Source: Smithella sp.
GTDB taxonomy: Bacteria > Desulfobacterota > Syntrophia > Syntrophales > Smithellaceae
NCBI GenBank assembly: GCA_012510495.1
Contig: JAAZHX010000109.1
Location: 1 to 64,000, forward strand
Length of the DNA stretch: 64,000 bases
Reading direction: 5' to 3'
Positions 8,654 through 17,464 of this stretch are shown one piece after another (the first letter of the stretch is position 1; each line of letters starts with the position of its first letter). Made by a program: the position numbers and the translations under genes. The notes below the pieces were generated by a model. The model was given only the letters and a program-made list of their open reading frames with translations, did no database searches and was not told the origin of the DNA.

Positions 8654-9418
8654 TCAGAGATACGTTTTCGCTCCGACGAAGCGCCGGGCATAGTAATCGG
8701 AGGACAGCGCATCGATGCGGATTTTCTTTCCCCGGGAAGGCGCATGAATAAACCGGCCGTTTCCGATATAAATGCCCACATGCGACACTCTTCCCTGTCC
8801 CCGCGTGTCAAAAAATATCAGATCGCCCTTCCGGAGCTCCTGTTGCGTAATCGAATCTCCGGCATCATATTGCGTTCGTGAATGCCGCGGCAAATCCAAA
8901 CCGTTCAGCTGATAGACCGTCATGGTCAGTCCGCTGCAGTCAAAGCCGGTGTCGGCGGATACGCCGCCCCACAAATACGGCACACCGATAAAATCGCGAG
9001 CGGTTTTCACCAGCGACTCCCGTAAATAATCCGTCCCGTACTGCGCGCGTTTGGCCGCCGCGGAATCTTCCGGCAACACGATATAGTATTCTTCAATCAC
9101 GCCCGCCTGCTGCAACGACTGGGCGCGGAGCCGGGCCGAATCTTTCGTCGCGAAGTTCCCGAATCGCACCTTGAACAGCCCGTCGGCCGCCCTGAAATAG
9201 GTGGCGGGGAGCCCCTGGCCTTTGAGCTTCTCCGTCAGACGCGCGGCATTTTCCACCCGAGCGAAGGCGCCCGCCTGAATCGTGTGCCCCATCTTCATCA
9301 GCTGTCTTTTTTGCGGTCCAATTGCAGCGGGATACACTTTTGCTTCGCGGCCCGCGCAGGCCTGAACCAGCAAACCCATCAACAAAAGAACCGCCAGTTG
9401 GAAACAGATTTTTTTCAT
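8654..9418 (-). CDS. SPOR domain and NlpC/P60 peptidoglycan endopeptidase lipoprotein
   Basis: This is a 254-residue envelope enzyme. A lipoprotein signal ends in LVQAC (Cys21). A SPOR peptidoglycan-binding domain occupies about residues 46-120 (IQAGAFARVENAARL, KVRFGNFATKDSARL). The C-terminal NlpC/P60 domain has the catalytic Cys in FDCSGLT, the catalytic His in SHVGIYIG and the third residue, His, in FIHAPSRG. It should cleave stem peptides in the murein, with SPOR directing it to denuded glycan at division sites. It follows the CCA-adding enzyme gene by 24 bases, but no functional link is evident. Confidence 0.92.
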   Translation of the reverse strand: MKKICFQLAVLLLMGLLVQACAGREAKVYPAAIGPQKRQLMKMGHTIQAGAFARVENAARLTEKLKGQGLPATYFRAADGLFKVRFGNFATKDSARLRAQSLQQAGVIEEYYIVLPEDSAAAKRAQYGTDYLRESLVKTARDFIGVPYLWGGVSADTGFDCSGLTMTVYQLNGLDLPRHSRTQYDAGDSITQQELRKGDLIFFDTRGQGRVSHVGIYIGNGRFIHAPSRGKKIRIDALSSDYYARRFVGAKTYL

Positions 9419-9442
9419 TTTCTCTTTTCCATGCGACGCGCT

Positions 9443-10792
9443 CTACACTTTCCAGCGGTTTTGCACAAACGCCATCGCCTCTTCCCTGTCCTGAATTCTG
9501 TTTTCCAGCTGCTCTTCTTCCAGCGCCCGCAGCATTTCCCCCATCCGTTTTCCCGGAGCGTAACCCATCGCCAGCAAATCATCGCCGGTCAGCAAACGCG
9601 GCGGATGCAGTTCTTCAGGCCCCGCCTTTTGCAGCTGCTCCTGACAGAACGCATAATGGTCCAGCATCCCATGACTGGCCAGACAATCCAAACGGTGCAG
9701 CTGCAGATGCAGATGAAAGTTCGGCATCCGCAAAAATCGCTTCAAGCGGGCGGGACGCATTTTCTGCACGTTCATGAAAGTCATGTGCCGGCGGACCAAA
9801 TCCAGAACTTTTTCCCGAAGGGTTCGTGAGAACCGCAGCCGCCGCATCACATCATCGGCAATGGATTCTCCCAGCTTCACGTGCCCGTAAAAATGAACAC
9901 CGTTTTCGTCTTCCGTCCGGGTGGCGGGTTTTCCGACATCGTGCAAAAGCGCTCCCCAGGCCAGCGCCGCATCCGCTTCGGGTTTGCTCTCCCCCGACAG
10001 AAGCTCCATCATAATCAGGGTATGCCGCCAGACATCGCCTTCCGGATGAAAACGCGGCGGCTGCTCCACTCCCCGCATCCGGTCCACCTCCGGCAGAATT
10101 TGTTTCAGCAGGCCCGTCTCGGCCATCAATTCCAGCCCCCGTCGTGCTCCGCTCCGCGTGATGATTTTATTCAATTCCCCCTGCACGCGCTCGACGCTGA
10201 TCTGCCGGATTTTCGCCGCGTGTCGTTCAATTGCATCCCGGACGTTGTCCTCCAAATCAAAATCGAGATTGGCGGCAAAGCGGACTGCCCGCAGCATTCT
10301 TAAATAGTCTTCATTGAAACGAACCGACGGATCGCCGATCGTGCGGATGATTTTCTTCCCGATATCGGCGCAGCCGTCCACATAATCGATAACGGCGTTC
10401 GTTTCAGGATCCATCAACAGGCCGTTGATCGTAAAATCCCGCCGCAGGACGTCTTCCCGGGACGATGAAAAGCGCACCTGCGTGGGGCGGCGCCCGTCTT
10501 CATAAACATCATCACTGCGAAACGTGGCCACCTCATAAGGAAAACCGTCCTCCAGAACCACCACCACGCCGAATCTGGCGCCCACGGCAACGGTGCGTTC
10601 AAAAAGACGGATGACCTGATCCGGCGGGGCGGACGTGGCGATATCGTAGTCTCCGGGAGTCACGCCGCGAACAAAATCCCGGACGCAGCCTCCGACAAAA
10701 TAGGCTTCAAAACCCGCCCGCCGCAGACCTTCGGCAACCCGCTTTGCGCCGCGACGTTTTTCGATGGGATGATCGTCCGCCGTCCGGATCAA
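9443..10792 (-). CDS. cca: CCA-adding tRNA nucleotidyltransferase with HD domain (or poly(A) polymerase family)
   Basis: A TTG start at 10792 with GAGGAAG upstream gives 449 residues; a longer frame would run deep into thiC and is rejected. The N-terminal class II nucleotidyltransferase head has VGGCVRDFVRG, the catalytic GDYDIATSA (two Asp) and RRDFTINGLLMDP. The tRNA-binding helical region follows, and an HD phosphohydrolase domain lies at about 275-340 (LLHDVGKPAT, FYGHVKLGE). The enzyme builds or repairs the CCA 3' end of tRNA. The head does not separate CCA-adding enzyme from the related poly(A) polymerase with certainty; the HD domain favours the tRNA role. It sits 25 bases after thiC and may be co-transcribed. 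Confidence 0.85.
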   Translation of the reverse strand: MIRTADDHPIEKRRGAKRVAEGLRRAGFEAYFVGGCVRDFVRGVTPGDYDIATSAPPDQVIRLFERTVAVGARFGVVVVLEDGFPYEVATFRSDDVYEDGRRPTQVRFSSSREDVLRRDFTINGLLMDPETNAVIDYVDGCADIGKKIIRTIGDPSVRFNEDYLRMLRAVRFAANLDFDLEDNVRDAIERHAAKIRQISVERVQGELNKIITRSGARRGLELMAETGLLKQILPEVDRMRGVEQPPRFHPEGDVWRHTLIMMELLSGESKPEADAALAWGALLHDVGKPATRTEDENGVHFYGHVKLGESIADDVMRRLRFSRTLREKVLDLVRRHMTFMNVQKMRPARLKRFLRMPNFHLHLQLHRLDCLASHGMLDHYAFCQEQLQKAGPEELHPPRLLTGDDLLAMGYAPGKRMGEMLRALEEEQLENRIQDREEAMAFVQNRWKV

Positions 10793-10817
10793 TCTTGCTT
10801 CCTCATGAAGATGGGGT

Positions 10818-12089
10818 TTATAACCTTCCCAGCTTGATCGCGCAGAATTCGCCGCACATGGTGCAACCTTCCTCGTTCGCGCTTTTGCTCTTTTCCAGGA
10901 GCGCGGATGTTTTTTCCGGATCGATGGACGCATCCACCTGCCCTTGCCAGTCAAAGTTTCTGCGGCACTGCGACATTTTCCGGTCCCGTTCAAAAGCGCC
11001 CGGAACGCCTTTGGCAATATCGGCAATATGCGCGGCGATCCGTGCGGCGATCACGCCGTCGCGGACATCGGAAAGCGAAGGCAGCCGCAAATGTTCGGCC
11101 GGCGTCACATAGCACAGAAAGTCGGCTCCTGCGGCGCCGGCAATCGCGCCGCCGATCGCGGACGTGATATGGTCATAGCCGGGCGCAATATCCGTCGGCA
11201 GCGGCCCCAGAACATAAAACGGCGCCCCCTGACAGATTTTCTTCTGCAGTTTGATATTTGCTTCCACATCGGCAATAGGAACATGTCCGGGTCCTTCAAT
11301 CATGACCTGCACACCCGCGGCCCGGGCGCGGGCCGCCAACTGGCCCAGCAGGATCAACTCGGCAACCTGTCCCTGATCGGTCGCGTCGGCAATCGCTCCG
11401 GGTCGCAGGCCGTCCCCCAGGCTCAACACCATATCGTAGCGGCGTGCTATGTCCAGAAGGCGGTCATATTCCTCATACAGAGGATTTTCCCGGCCGTTAC
11501 AGCGCATCCAGTTGGCCGTCATTGAACCGCCCCGACTGACGATGCCCAGCACGCGACCCTGCGCCTCCACGGCGGCCACGCTTTGGCGGGTAACTCCGCA
11601 GTGTACCGTGATGAAATCGACGCCGTCGCGGCCGTTTTCTTCGATCACGGCAAACAGGTCATCCGACGTCATATCGGAAATGGCTCTTTTCTCTTCCAGC
11701 AGCTTTACCGCCGCCTGATAAATCGGCACCGTGCCGATGGCGACCGTTGATTTTTCCATGACGGATTTGCGAATGCCCGCCGGATGGCCTCCCGTGGAAA
11801 GATCCATCACGGCGTCCGCCCCCGCCGCGATCGCCACGGACAACTTTTCCAACTCCAGATTCAAATCATTGTTGTCCCTGGACGTTCCGATATTGACGTT
11901 GACCTTGGTGCGCAACCCGCGGCCGATCGCCAACGGTTTGATGGCTCTATGGTTTACATTGCGGCAGATCACAATGGTTCCGTCAACGATCCCCTGACGG
12001 ATGGACTCCGGCGAAACGCTTTCTTGAACCGCGCTGAGCGTCATTTCTTCGGTAACGACGCCCCGACGGGCCTTTTCCAGCTGTGTCAT
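10818..12089 (-). CDS. thiC: Phosphomethylpyrimidine synthase ThiC
   Basis: This 423-residue radical-SAM enzyme converts aminoimidazole ribotide to HMP-P, the pyrimidine part of thiamine. The ATG follows AAGGAG; the frame extends upstream but that part overlaps thiD and is not coding. Recognisable blocks are [37 protein letters not shown] and [12 protein letters not shown]. The C-terminal cluster motif reads CTMCGEFC, spacing CX2CX3C, one residue shorter than the CX2CX4C of long ThiC proteins. Some anaerobes carry a ThiC paralogue (BzaF) for benzimidazole synthesis, but the TPP riboswitch and neighbouring thiD and thiN favour ThiC. Confidence 0.93.
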   Translation of the reverse strand: MTQLEKARRGVVTEEMTLSAVQESVSPESIRQGIVDGTIVICRNVNHRAIKPLAIGRGLRTKVNVNIGTSRDNNDLNLELEKLSVAIAAGADAVMDLSTGGHPAGIRKSVMEKSTVAIGTVPIYQAAVKLLEEKRAISDMTSDDLFAVIEENGRDGVDFITVHCGVTRQSVAAVEAQGRVLGIVSRGGSMTANWMRCNGRENPLYEEYDRLLDIARRYDMVLSLGDGLRPGAIADATDQGQVAELILLGQLAARARAAGVQVMIEGPGHVPIADVEANIKLQKKICQGAPFYVLGPLPTDIAPGYDHITSAIGGAIAGAAGADFLCYVTPAEHLRLPSLSDVRDGVIAARIAAHIADIAKGVPGAFERDRKMSQCRRNFDWQGQVDASIDPEKTSALLEKSKSANEEGCTMCGEFCAIKLGRL

Positions 12090-12100
12090 TGTTTTTCTCC

Positions 12101-12910
12101 TTAATTTTCCTGTCTTATGCCTAAAACATTCACCGGACCGTGACCTCTTCCCAGAGGCAGCGCGTCTTGAATCGCCCGTGCCGTCATGCTTTGCGCCTGC
12201 TCCACGGCGAAATAAATATTTTCGCCCCGCGCGAGATGGGACGCCAGAATCGAGGCAAAGGTGCAGCCGGTCCCATGGGTGTTGTTTGTTCGCCTCCACT
12301 TTGCCGCAAACGCCTCATATTGTTTGCCGTCATAGAGAATATCCACGATGCCTTGCGTCTTTCTCCCGGGGAGATGCCCTCCCTTGACCACGACTTTTTT
12401 CACCCCCAGATCCAAAATGACGGCGGCGGCTTTTTTCATATCCTCCACGGAGCGGATTTTCATCCGCGCCAGAAATTCGGCTTCCGGAATATTCGGCGTC
12501 ACAACGTCCGCCAGCGGAAGCAGTTTTTTCACCAGCGCCTGCCTTGCCCTGTTTGTCATCAGGGGGTGTCCGCCCTTGGCGATCATCACCGGATCCACCA
12601 CGACATTTTTGAGCCGGTAGCGCTCAATCTTTTTCACAACGGCACCCACCGCCTGCGGGGTCATGAGCATGCCGGTTTTGACCGCATCCGCGCCGATATC
12701 CCCCAGCACTGAATCCAGCTGCGCCGCAATCCACTTCGGCGGCACGGGAAACACAGACTGCACCCCCCGTGTATTTTGCGCGGTCACCGCGGTCACGGCG
12801 CATACCGCATAACAACCACAGGCATGAACCGCTTTCAGATCCGCCCCAATTCCCGCTCCGCCTCCGGAGTCGGATCCGCCGACGCATAAAACCCGTACCG
12901 GCTTTCCCAT
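12101..12910 (-). CDS. thiD: Hydroxymethylpyrimidine (phosphate) kinase
   Basis: The 269-residue ribokinase-fold protein has the ThiD N-terminus [20 protein letters not shown], the TAVTAQNT motif and the ATP/anion-hole segment [11 protein letters not shown] with its catalytic Cys/Gly turn. It phosphorylates HMP-P to HMP-PP for thiamine assembly. The start codon lies directly after the thiN stop (TGAATG), and thiC follows 11 bases after its own stop, so the three genes form one operon behind the TPP riboswitch. Confidence 0.95.
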   Translation of the reverse strand: MGKPVRVLCVGGSDSGGGAGIGADLKAVHACGCYAVCAVTAVTAQNTRGVQSVFPVPPKWIAAQLDSVLGDIGADAVKTGMLMTPQAVGAVVKKIERYRLKNVVVDPVMIAKGGHPLMTNRARQALVKKLLPLADVVTPNIPEAEFLARMKIRSVEDMKKAAAVILDLGVKKVVVKGGHLPGRKTQGIVDILYDGKQYEAFAAKWRRTNNTHGTGCTFASILASHLARGENIYFAVEQAQSMTARAIQDALPLGRGHGPVNVLGIRQEN

Positions 12911-13582
12911 TCAGTCCGCCTCCGGAAATACATTTTTTTGCCAGTAACGAACAACCAGCAGATGTCCCGAGCGGACATGAATGCGGGCCCGCCTGGAAAC
13001 AATGATGTTGCTCACGCCGCGGGACTCGGAAAGCTCGAAGGTTCCTTCTTCCAGCGGATAAGCGAATCCCTCCAGCGAAACGCCTTCCACGCGGGAAGAA
13101 AGCGCCAGGAGGGACACAAGGCAGCCTTCCGCGTTTTCAAAGACCGCGTCATGAAGGGGAACAAAAGTTTCACCGTATTCATCCAGCAGGCAGACGGCGA
13201 CACCCGCTTCTTTCCCCCGGATCAGCAAAAACAAATTGGCCAGGGCGTGGTCGATTCTGCCGCCCAGCGCTCCCCAGATCTGAATCCTCTCCGGTCTCAG
13301 CCCCAGGGCGTAATCCAGCGCCAGCGCCGTATCGGTAAAATCCTTGCCGGTCGGATAACGGATCAGTTGAGCGCCCTGTTGTTCATAAAGCTCCCGTTGC
13401 TCCGGCAAGAGAGAATCCATGTCGCCGATCAGAACATCCGGCACAAGCCCGGCTCCCGCCAGATGGCGCGCGCCTCCGTCGCAACAGATCATCAGAAAAT
13501 GGCCCGTCTGGTTCAATTTCCTGCGGAAAAAATCCACGTTTCCGAGACGTCCCCCGCTGACAATGACAATGTCCTGAGGCAT
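12911..13582 (-). CDS. thiN: Thiamine pyrophosphokinase
   Basis: The 223-residue product matches thiamine pyrophosphokinase: CCDGGARHLAGAG, the metal-binding VLIGDMDSL, a YPTGKDFTDTALAL block and WGALGGRIDHALAN. It transfers pyrophosphate from ATP to thiamine, giving TPP. As first gene behind the TPP riboswitch it lies within the same control loop as the product it makes. Few genomes place thiN first in a thiD-thiC operon. The Shine-Dalgarno is weak. Confidence 0.92.
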   Translation of the reverse strand: MPQDIVIVSGGRLGNVDFFRRKLNQTGHFLMICCDGGARHLAGAGLVPDVLIGDMDSLLPEQRELYEQQGAQLIRYPTGKDFTDTALALDYALGLRPERIQIWGALGGRIDHALANLFLLIRGKEAGVAVCLLDEYGETFVPLHDAVFENAEGCLVSLLALSSRVEGVSLEGFAYPLEEGTFELSESRGVSNIIVSRRARIHVRSGHLLVVRYWQKNVFPEAD

Positions 13583-13639
13583 GGATCATCCAAAATAAAA
13601 AAACCATACCCTCTCACCTGCAAAGGACATGGCTTCGAT

Positions 13640-13740
13640 GAATGCGTGGAAACCGCCACTCCCTACGCCGGCATTATCCGGGTCAGGTTCAAAGGGTATA
13701 TTCTCAGCCGCGACTTGAAATCGCGGCACCCCGCGTGTAA
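13640..13740 (-). promoter_or_regulatory. TPP riboswitch (THI element)
   Basis: Reading the minus strand, all conserved parts are in order: GCGGGGTGCC, a perfect P3 stem (GCCGCGA and TCGCGGC), GGCTGAGA, ACCCTTTGAACCTGA, CCGGATAATGCCGG and CGTAGGGA. The thiN start codon follows about 60 bases later. Binding of TPP should reduce expression of thiN-thiD-thiC. No clear downstream terminator was seen, so translational control is the more likely mode; this is inference. P1 boundaries are approximate. Confidence 0.95.
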
Positions 13741-13784
13741 AAGTAATACATTGACCGTTAAAAAGCAACGGAATAAATCATCGT

Positions 13785-14153
13785 TTATGTTTCGTCTTCC
13801 CCTTCATAGACGCAGCCGGATTCCGGACTTTCCTGAAGGACAATCCGGGACAACTGCGGCAGGACGGGTTTCAGGCGCTGCCATATCCAGCGGCAAAGAT
13901 TTTCCGACGTGGGATTTGTCAGGCCTGCGATCCGGTTTAAATTTTTATGATCCAACTGATCCAAGAGCGGTTCAAAAGCGGCGGCAATCTCGGCGTAATC
14001 CATCACCCAGCCGCTGTCCGAACCGGTTTTCCCCCGGATGTGAATTTCGACACGAAAAGAATGGCCGTGCATCTTTGCGCATTTGTGGCCCTCGGGCACC
14101 CGGGGAAGCCAGTGTGCCGCATCGAATTTAAAAACTTTAAAGATTTCCATCAT
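13785..14153 (-). CDS. queD: 6-carboxytetrahydropterin synthase (QueD)
   Basis: The 122-residue protein has the PTPS/QueD fold signature: FDAAHWLP with zinc ligand His14, then the catalytic Cys25 and zinc ligands His29 and His31 in KCAKMHGHSF. The segment DYAEIAAAFEPLLDQLDHKNLN and the C-terminal Glu in IVLQESPES complete the family pattern. It makes 6-carboxytetrahydropterin from dihydroneopterin triphosphate in queuosine synthesis. The gene starts two bases after the queE stop. A second Met follows the first, so the start may be 14150. Confidence 0.95.
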   Translation of the reverse strand: MMEIFKVFKFDAAHWLPRVPEGHKCAKMHGHSFRVEIHIRGKTGSDSGWVMDYAEIAAAFEPLLDQLDHKNLNRIAGLTNPTSENLCRWIWQRLKPVLPQLSRIVLQESPESGCVYEGEDET

Positions 14154-14155
14154 GC

Positions 14156-14794
14156 TTATCGAACCCCCAGGATTTTATGCAGCTGCAGGCTGATGCGCCA
14201 CCGGGGGTGCGCCAAAACATACGCCAGCGCCAGCCTGGTGGCTTTTTCCCTGTCCGGACCATCCATCGGCTGCAGAAAAAAATGCCGGAACTTCAAATGC
14301 GCATACCGGTGCGGCCCGGCGCCCGCCTGTGGAAAAACCAGTTTCAATTCATCTCCGGCCGCCTGCTTCAGTGGAGCGCCGGCTTTCGGACTGACGCAGA
14401 GCCAGTCGATCCCGGCGGGCGCGGGGATCGTGCCGTTGGTTTCCACGGCAACGGCAAAGCCTTCCTTATGCAGGTCGCTGATCAGCGCGTGGTCCAGCTG
14501 CAACAGAGGCTCCCCGCCCGTGCAGACCACAAAAGGACGAACTAATTTGTTTTTTTTGACCGGCCAGGCCAGTGATATCTTGTGCGCCAGTTTGGCAGAA
14601 GATCGATAGACGCCTCCGTTGATGCCGCCCGTCCCGACAAAATCGGTGTCGCAAAATTTGCAAATCGATTTGGAACGTTCTTTTTCTTTGCCCGACCACA
14701 AATTGCAACCCGAAAAACGGCAAACCACGGCCGGACGGCCCGCGTGACAGCCTTCGCCCTGTATCGAATAGAAGATTTCTTTGATGGAATACAT
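14156..14794 (-). CDS. queE: 7-carboxy-7-deazaguanine synthase (QueE)
   Basis: This is a 212-residue radical-SAM protein. The N-terminus FYSIQGEGCHAGRPAVVCRF and the cluster Cys30, Cys45 and Cys48 (CX14CX2C, an expanded spacing with ICKFCDTDF) are typical of QueE rather than of standard CX3CX2C enzymes. The VCTGGEPLLQLD block binds SAM. It rearranges carboxytetrahydropterin into 7-carboxy-7-deazaguanine. It lies between queC and queD with gaps of only a few bases, so the three act as one queuosine (preQ0) unit. Confidence 0.95.
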   Translation of the reverse strand: MYSIKEIFYSIQGEGCHAGRPAVVCRFSGCNLWSGKEKERSKSICKFCDTDFVGTGGINGGVYRSSAKLAHKISLAWPVKKNKLVRPFVVCTGGEPLLQLDHALISDLHKEGFAVAVETNGTIPAPAGIDWLCVSPKAGAPLKQAAGDELKLVFPQAGAGPHRYAHLKFRHFFLQPMDGPDREKATRLALAYVLAHPRWRISLQLHKILGVR

Positions 14795-14801
14795 AAGTCC
14801 T

Positions 14802-15518
14802 TCAGCCTTCAGCCTTATACCTTCCCGGATCTTTCATTCCTGCTTCCTTAAACCCCTTCAGCCTAAGCAGGCAGGAGTCACACCGGCCGCAGGATGCGCC
14901 TTCGGCGTCCGGGTCGTAGCAGCTGTGTGTCAGCGAATAATCCACGCCCAGTTCAACACCTCTTTTGATAATCTGCGCTTTGCTCCAGGCAATCAGCGGC
15001 GCGTGAATCCGCAATTTTTGCCCGCCTTCCACGCCGGCCCGGGTCGCCAGATTGGCCATGTGTTCATACGCCTCGATATATTCAGGGCGGCAGTCCGGAT
15101 AGCCGCTGTAGTCCAGTGCGTTGACGCCGATGAAGATATCGGAAGACCCGATCACTTCCGCCCAGGCCAGGGCGTAAGACAGGAAGATCGTGTTTCTGGC
15201 CGGAACATAGGTCATGGGGATGACTTTCCCCAACCCCTCAACCGACCCATGCTTGGGAACGGCGATGTCCGCGGTCAGAGACGAACCGCCGATGCGCCGC
15301 AGATCGATATCGACCGTCAGGCGCTCAACCACACGGTTTTCCCGGGCAACGCGCGCGGCCGCTTCCAGTTCAACCATGTGCCGCTGACCGTACCGGAAGC
15401 TCAAGGCATAGACGTTAAACCCCATGCTCCGCGCGATAGCCAGCGTAGTGGCGGAATCCACGCCGCCGGACAGCAGCACTACCGCCTTCTTCTGTGATTT
15501 CATGGATGGATCGGTCAT
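14802..15518 (-). CDS. queC: 7-cyano-7-deazaguanine synthase (QueC)
   Basis: The 238-residue product has the PP-loop ATPase motif [10 protein letters not shown] (about residues 16-25), the FRYGQRH block and the zinc motif of four cysteines in [19 protein letters not shown]. It converts carboxy-deazaguanine to preQ0 with ATP and ammonia. Two Met codons (15518 and 15503) are possible starts; neither has a strong Shine-Dalgarno. The tatD stop lies 40 bases upstream, so queC probably belongs to the operon that starts before 16505. Confidence 0.95.
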   Translation of the reverse strand: MTDPSMKSQKKAVVLLSGGVDSATTLAIARSMGFNVYALSFRYGQRHMVELEAAARVARENRVVERLTVDIDLRRIGGSSLTADIAVPKHGSVEGLGKVIPMTYVPARNTIFLSYALAWAEVIGSSDIFIGVNALDYSGYPDCRPEYIEAYEHMANLATRAGVEGGQKLRIHAPLIAWSKAQIIKRGVELGVDYSLTHSCYDPDAEGASCGRCDSCLLRLKGFKEAGMKDPGRYKAEG

Positions 15519-15558
15519 GGGGAAAGTATTTAGCAGATTTTAAAGAATTTCTCCCGCG

Positions 15559-16335
15559 CTATTTAGAGGCCGGGTCTGCAATACGGAAAAGCCGACGGGT
15601 GTTGACCGCCGCGGTTTTCGCCACGTCCTCCCAGGCAAAGCCTTTGATTTCAGCGACTTTCTGCGCAGTATGGACAAGGAACGACGGCTCGTTTCTCCTG
15701 CCGCGATGGGGAACGGGCGCAAGATAGGGACAGTCTGTTTCCAGAAGAATCCAATCGATCGGCACCTGCCGGACAACCTCCTGCAGCACTTTGGACTTGT
15801 CAAAGGTGACCACGCCGGGCACGGAAATATAAAAACCAAGATCAATGCACTGCCTGGCCATGGCCCAGTCGCCGGAAAAACAGTGAAAGACCCCTGAGCG
15901 GATGCCGGAGGCTTTCACCATGCGCAGCGTCTGATCATGCGCTTCGCGGTCATGGATAATCACCGGCAGGTTCAGCTCCCCGGCCAAATCCAGCTGTCTG
16001 GCAAACATTTCAATCTGTTTTTTTCGCGGGGAAAGGTTGCGAAAATAATCCAGGCCGATTTCGCCGTAGGCGACAACTTTCGGGTCCTGCGCCAGCTTCT
16101 TCAGGGCGTCCAGCGACGAATCATCGGTGTCGGCCGCATCATGGGGGTGGATGCCGACGGTTGAATAAATATTTTCATACCGGCGGGCAATGGACAGCGC
16201 CTTGCGGCTCAGATCCGGATTGGTTCCCACCGTGATGATGCCGTCAACGCCCGCCGCCCGGGCTCGTTCAATCACTCCAGAGCGATCGGGATCGAACTCC
16301 TTCATCTCCAGATGGGCATGGGAATCGATCAGCAT
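15559..16335 (-). CDS. TatD family metal-dependent hydrolase
   Basis: The 258-residue TIM-barrel protein carries the TatD metal ligands: DSHAHLEMKEF near the start, GEIGLDYF, the NLPVIIHDREAH strand, GVFHCFSG and LLETDCPYLAPVPHRG. TatD enzymes are Mg-dependent 3'-5' DNases or hydrolases used in DNA repair and RNA quality control. It directly follows a 55-residue gene with no gap, and queC follows, so it probably shares a promoter with both. Confidence 0.93.
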   Translation of the reverse strand: MLIDSHAHLEMKEFDPDRSGVIERARAAGVDGIITVGTNPDLSRKALSIARRYENIYSTVGIHPHDAADTDDSSLDALKKLAQDPKVVAYGEIGLDYFRNLSPRKKQIEMFARQLDLAGELNLPVIIHDREAHDQTLRMVKASGIRSGVFHCFSGDWAMARQCIDLGFYISVPGVVTFDKSKVLQEVVRQVPIDWILLETDCPYLAPVPHRGRRNEPSFLVHTAQKVAEIKGFAWEDVAKTAAVNTRRLFRIADPASK

Positions 16336-16337
16336 AA

Positions 16338-16505
16338 CTACTTTTCGTCGGTCGGAATCTGAATTTCTTCGGCGTTTTCCGAAACATCGGGAAGCTTTTT
16401 TAAAAGACCGGCCAGCTCTTTTTCCGACAATTCTCCATCCGACAGTTTACGCGCGATGATTCTGCGGTCAATTTTCAACAATTCCGGGTTTACCCTTTTG
16501 GACAT
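16338..16505 (-). CDS. Small charged protein of 55 residues, function unknown
   Basis: The ATG at 16505 has AAAGGAGG six bases upstream and a good promoter about 60 bases before that, and its stop adjoins the tatD start, so it is a credible gene. The product is rich in Lys, Glu and Leu, has a predicted helical middle (KIDRRIIARKLSDGELSEKEL) broken here by a DGE turn, and no cysteine or membrane segment. It is not recognised as a known family; the pairing with tatD is the only clue. Confidence 0.65.
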   Translation of the reverse strand: MSKRVNPELLKIDRRIIARKLSDGELSEKELAGLLKKLPDVSENAEEIQIPTDEK

Positions 16506-16565
16506 CCTGATCCTCCTTTGCCATTCAACAAAGTTCTGCGGTCCTGCCGCCTGCAATGGTGCGCT

Positions 16566-16594
16566 CTATTAATACATTTTACCGGCATAATCAA
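16566..16594 (-). promoter_or_regulatory. Sigma-70-type promoter before the 55-residue gene and tatD
   Basis: TTGATT (16594-16589) and TAATAG (16571-16566) on the minus strand are 17 bases apart. It could drive the small gene, tatD and queCED as one unit. Confidence 0.5.
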
Positions 16595-16626
16595 GTCCCG
16601 GGCATTTGGGGAAGCGGGTGCGCGGC

Positions 16627-17454
16627 TCACCGCTTCAGGCGCGGATCGGACGCGTCACGGATCCCTTCACCCAGCAGGTTGTAGCCGACCACCGTAATGA
16701 GAATGGCCAGCCCCGGGTAAAGCGACAGCCACCAGGCAATATCGATATTGTCTTTGCCCGCAGTCAGAATATTTCCCCAACTCGGCGTCGGCGGCTGCAC
16801 GCCGATGCCCAGAAAACTCAACGCCGATTCCGTCAGGATCGCCCCGGCAATGCCCAGGGTAGCGGCCACCAGAATGGAAGCCAGCGCATTGGGCAGAATG
16901 TGCAGAAAAATAACTCTTGCGTCATTTGCGCCGATAGCCCTGGCCGCCCGCACAAAATCCCGTTCGCGCAGCGAAATGAAATCCGCCCGCACCAGACGGG
17001 TGACCCCCATCCATCCCGTGAGACCGATGACGATCATGATGTTCCAGATGGAGGGCTCCAAAAAGGCAATCACCGCCAGAATCAGAAAGAAAGTGGGAAA
17101 GCAGAGCATGACATCCACAAAACGCATGATCACCGCGTCGATCCAGCCGCCGTAGTAACCGGCGACGGCGCCCAGAATCATGCCGATTAAAATGGCCAGC
17201 CCCGTGGCGACAAAACCGACTTTCAGGGAAATGCGCGCGCCCCAGATCATCCGGGAAAGAACATCGCGGCCCAGTTGATCCGTGCCGAACCAGTGCTCTC
17301 CCGACGGCGGTGCCAGAACATTTTGCAGATTGATCGCGCCCGGATCGCAGGGCGAAATCACGGGCGCCAAAAGCGAGATCGCAAACAGTAAAACCACAAT
17401 GGCGCAGCCTGTCAGCGCCAGTTTGTTTTTATAAAACATTTCCCAGAAGCCCAT
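16627..17454 (-). CDS. Peptide/nickel-type ABC transporter permease (DppC/OppC family)
   Basis: The start at 17454 gives 275 residues; a longer frame runs into the dppB-like gene. The product has the N-terminal OppC-type segment (FWEMFYKNKLALTGCAIVVLLFA is partly visible as one membrane helix), the HWFGTDQLGRDVLSRMIWGAR motif split over the loop, five or six membrane helices and the EAA-like loop VRAARAIGANDARVIFLHILPN. It forms the inner-membrane channel with the DppB-type partner encoded just upstream. No ATPase or binding protein gene lies in the window, so the substrate (peptide, nickel or sugar) is unknown. Confidence 0.92.
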   Translation of the reverse strand: MGFWEMFYKNKLALTGCAIVVLLFAISLLAPVISPCDPGAINLQNVLAPPSGEHWFGTDQLGRDVLSRMIWGARISLKVGFVATGLAILIGMILGAVAGYYGGWIDAVIMRFVDVMLCFPTFFLILAVIAFLEPSIWNIMIVIGLTGWMGVTRLVRADFISLRERDFVRAARAIGANDARVIFLHILPNALASILVAATLGIAGAILTESALSFLGIGVQPPTPSWGNILTAGKDNIDIAWWLSLYPGLAILITVVGYNLLGEGIRDASDPRLKR

Positions 17455-17464
17455 CACAAAGCCC

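Noticed and set aside
10793-11026. N-terminal extension of the CCA-adding enzyme reading through the thiC gene
   Set aside because: It overlaps the conserved C-terminal part of thiC and has no family resemblance; a TTG with a Shine-Dalgarno at 10792 gives the expected length.
12090-12299. N-terminal extension of thiC
   Set aside because: It lies inside thiD and before a good ribosome site and ATG at 12089.
13711-13726. GCCGCGA/TCGCGGC hairpin as a separate REP repeat
   Set aside because: It is the P3 stem of the TPP riboswitch.
12938-14131. Plus-strand frame across thiN, the TPP riboswitch and queD
   Set aside because: Antisense to recognised genes and an RNA element.
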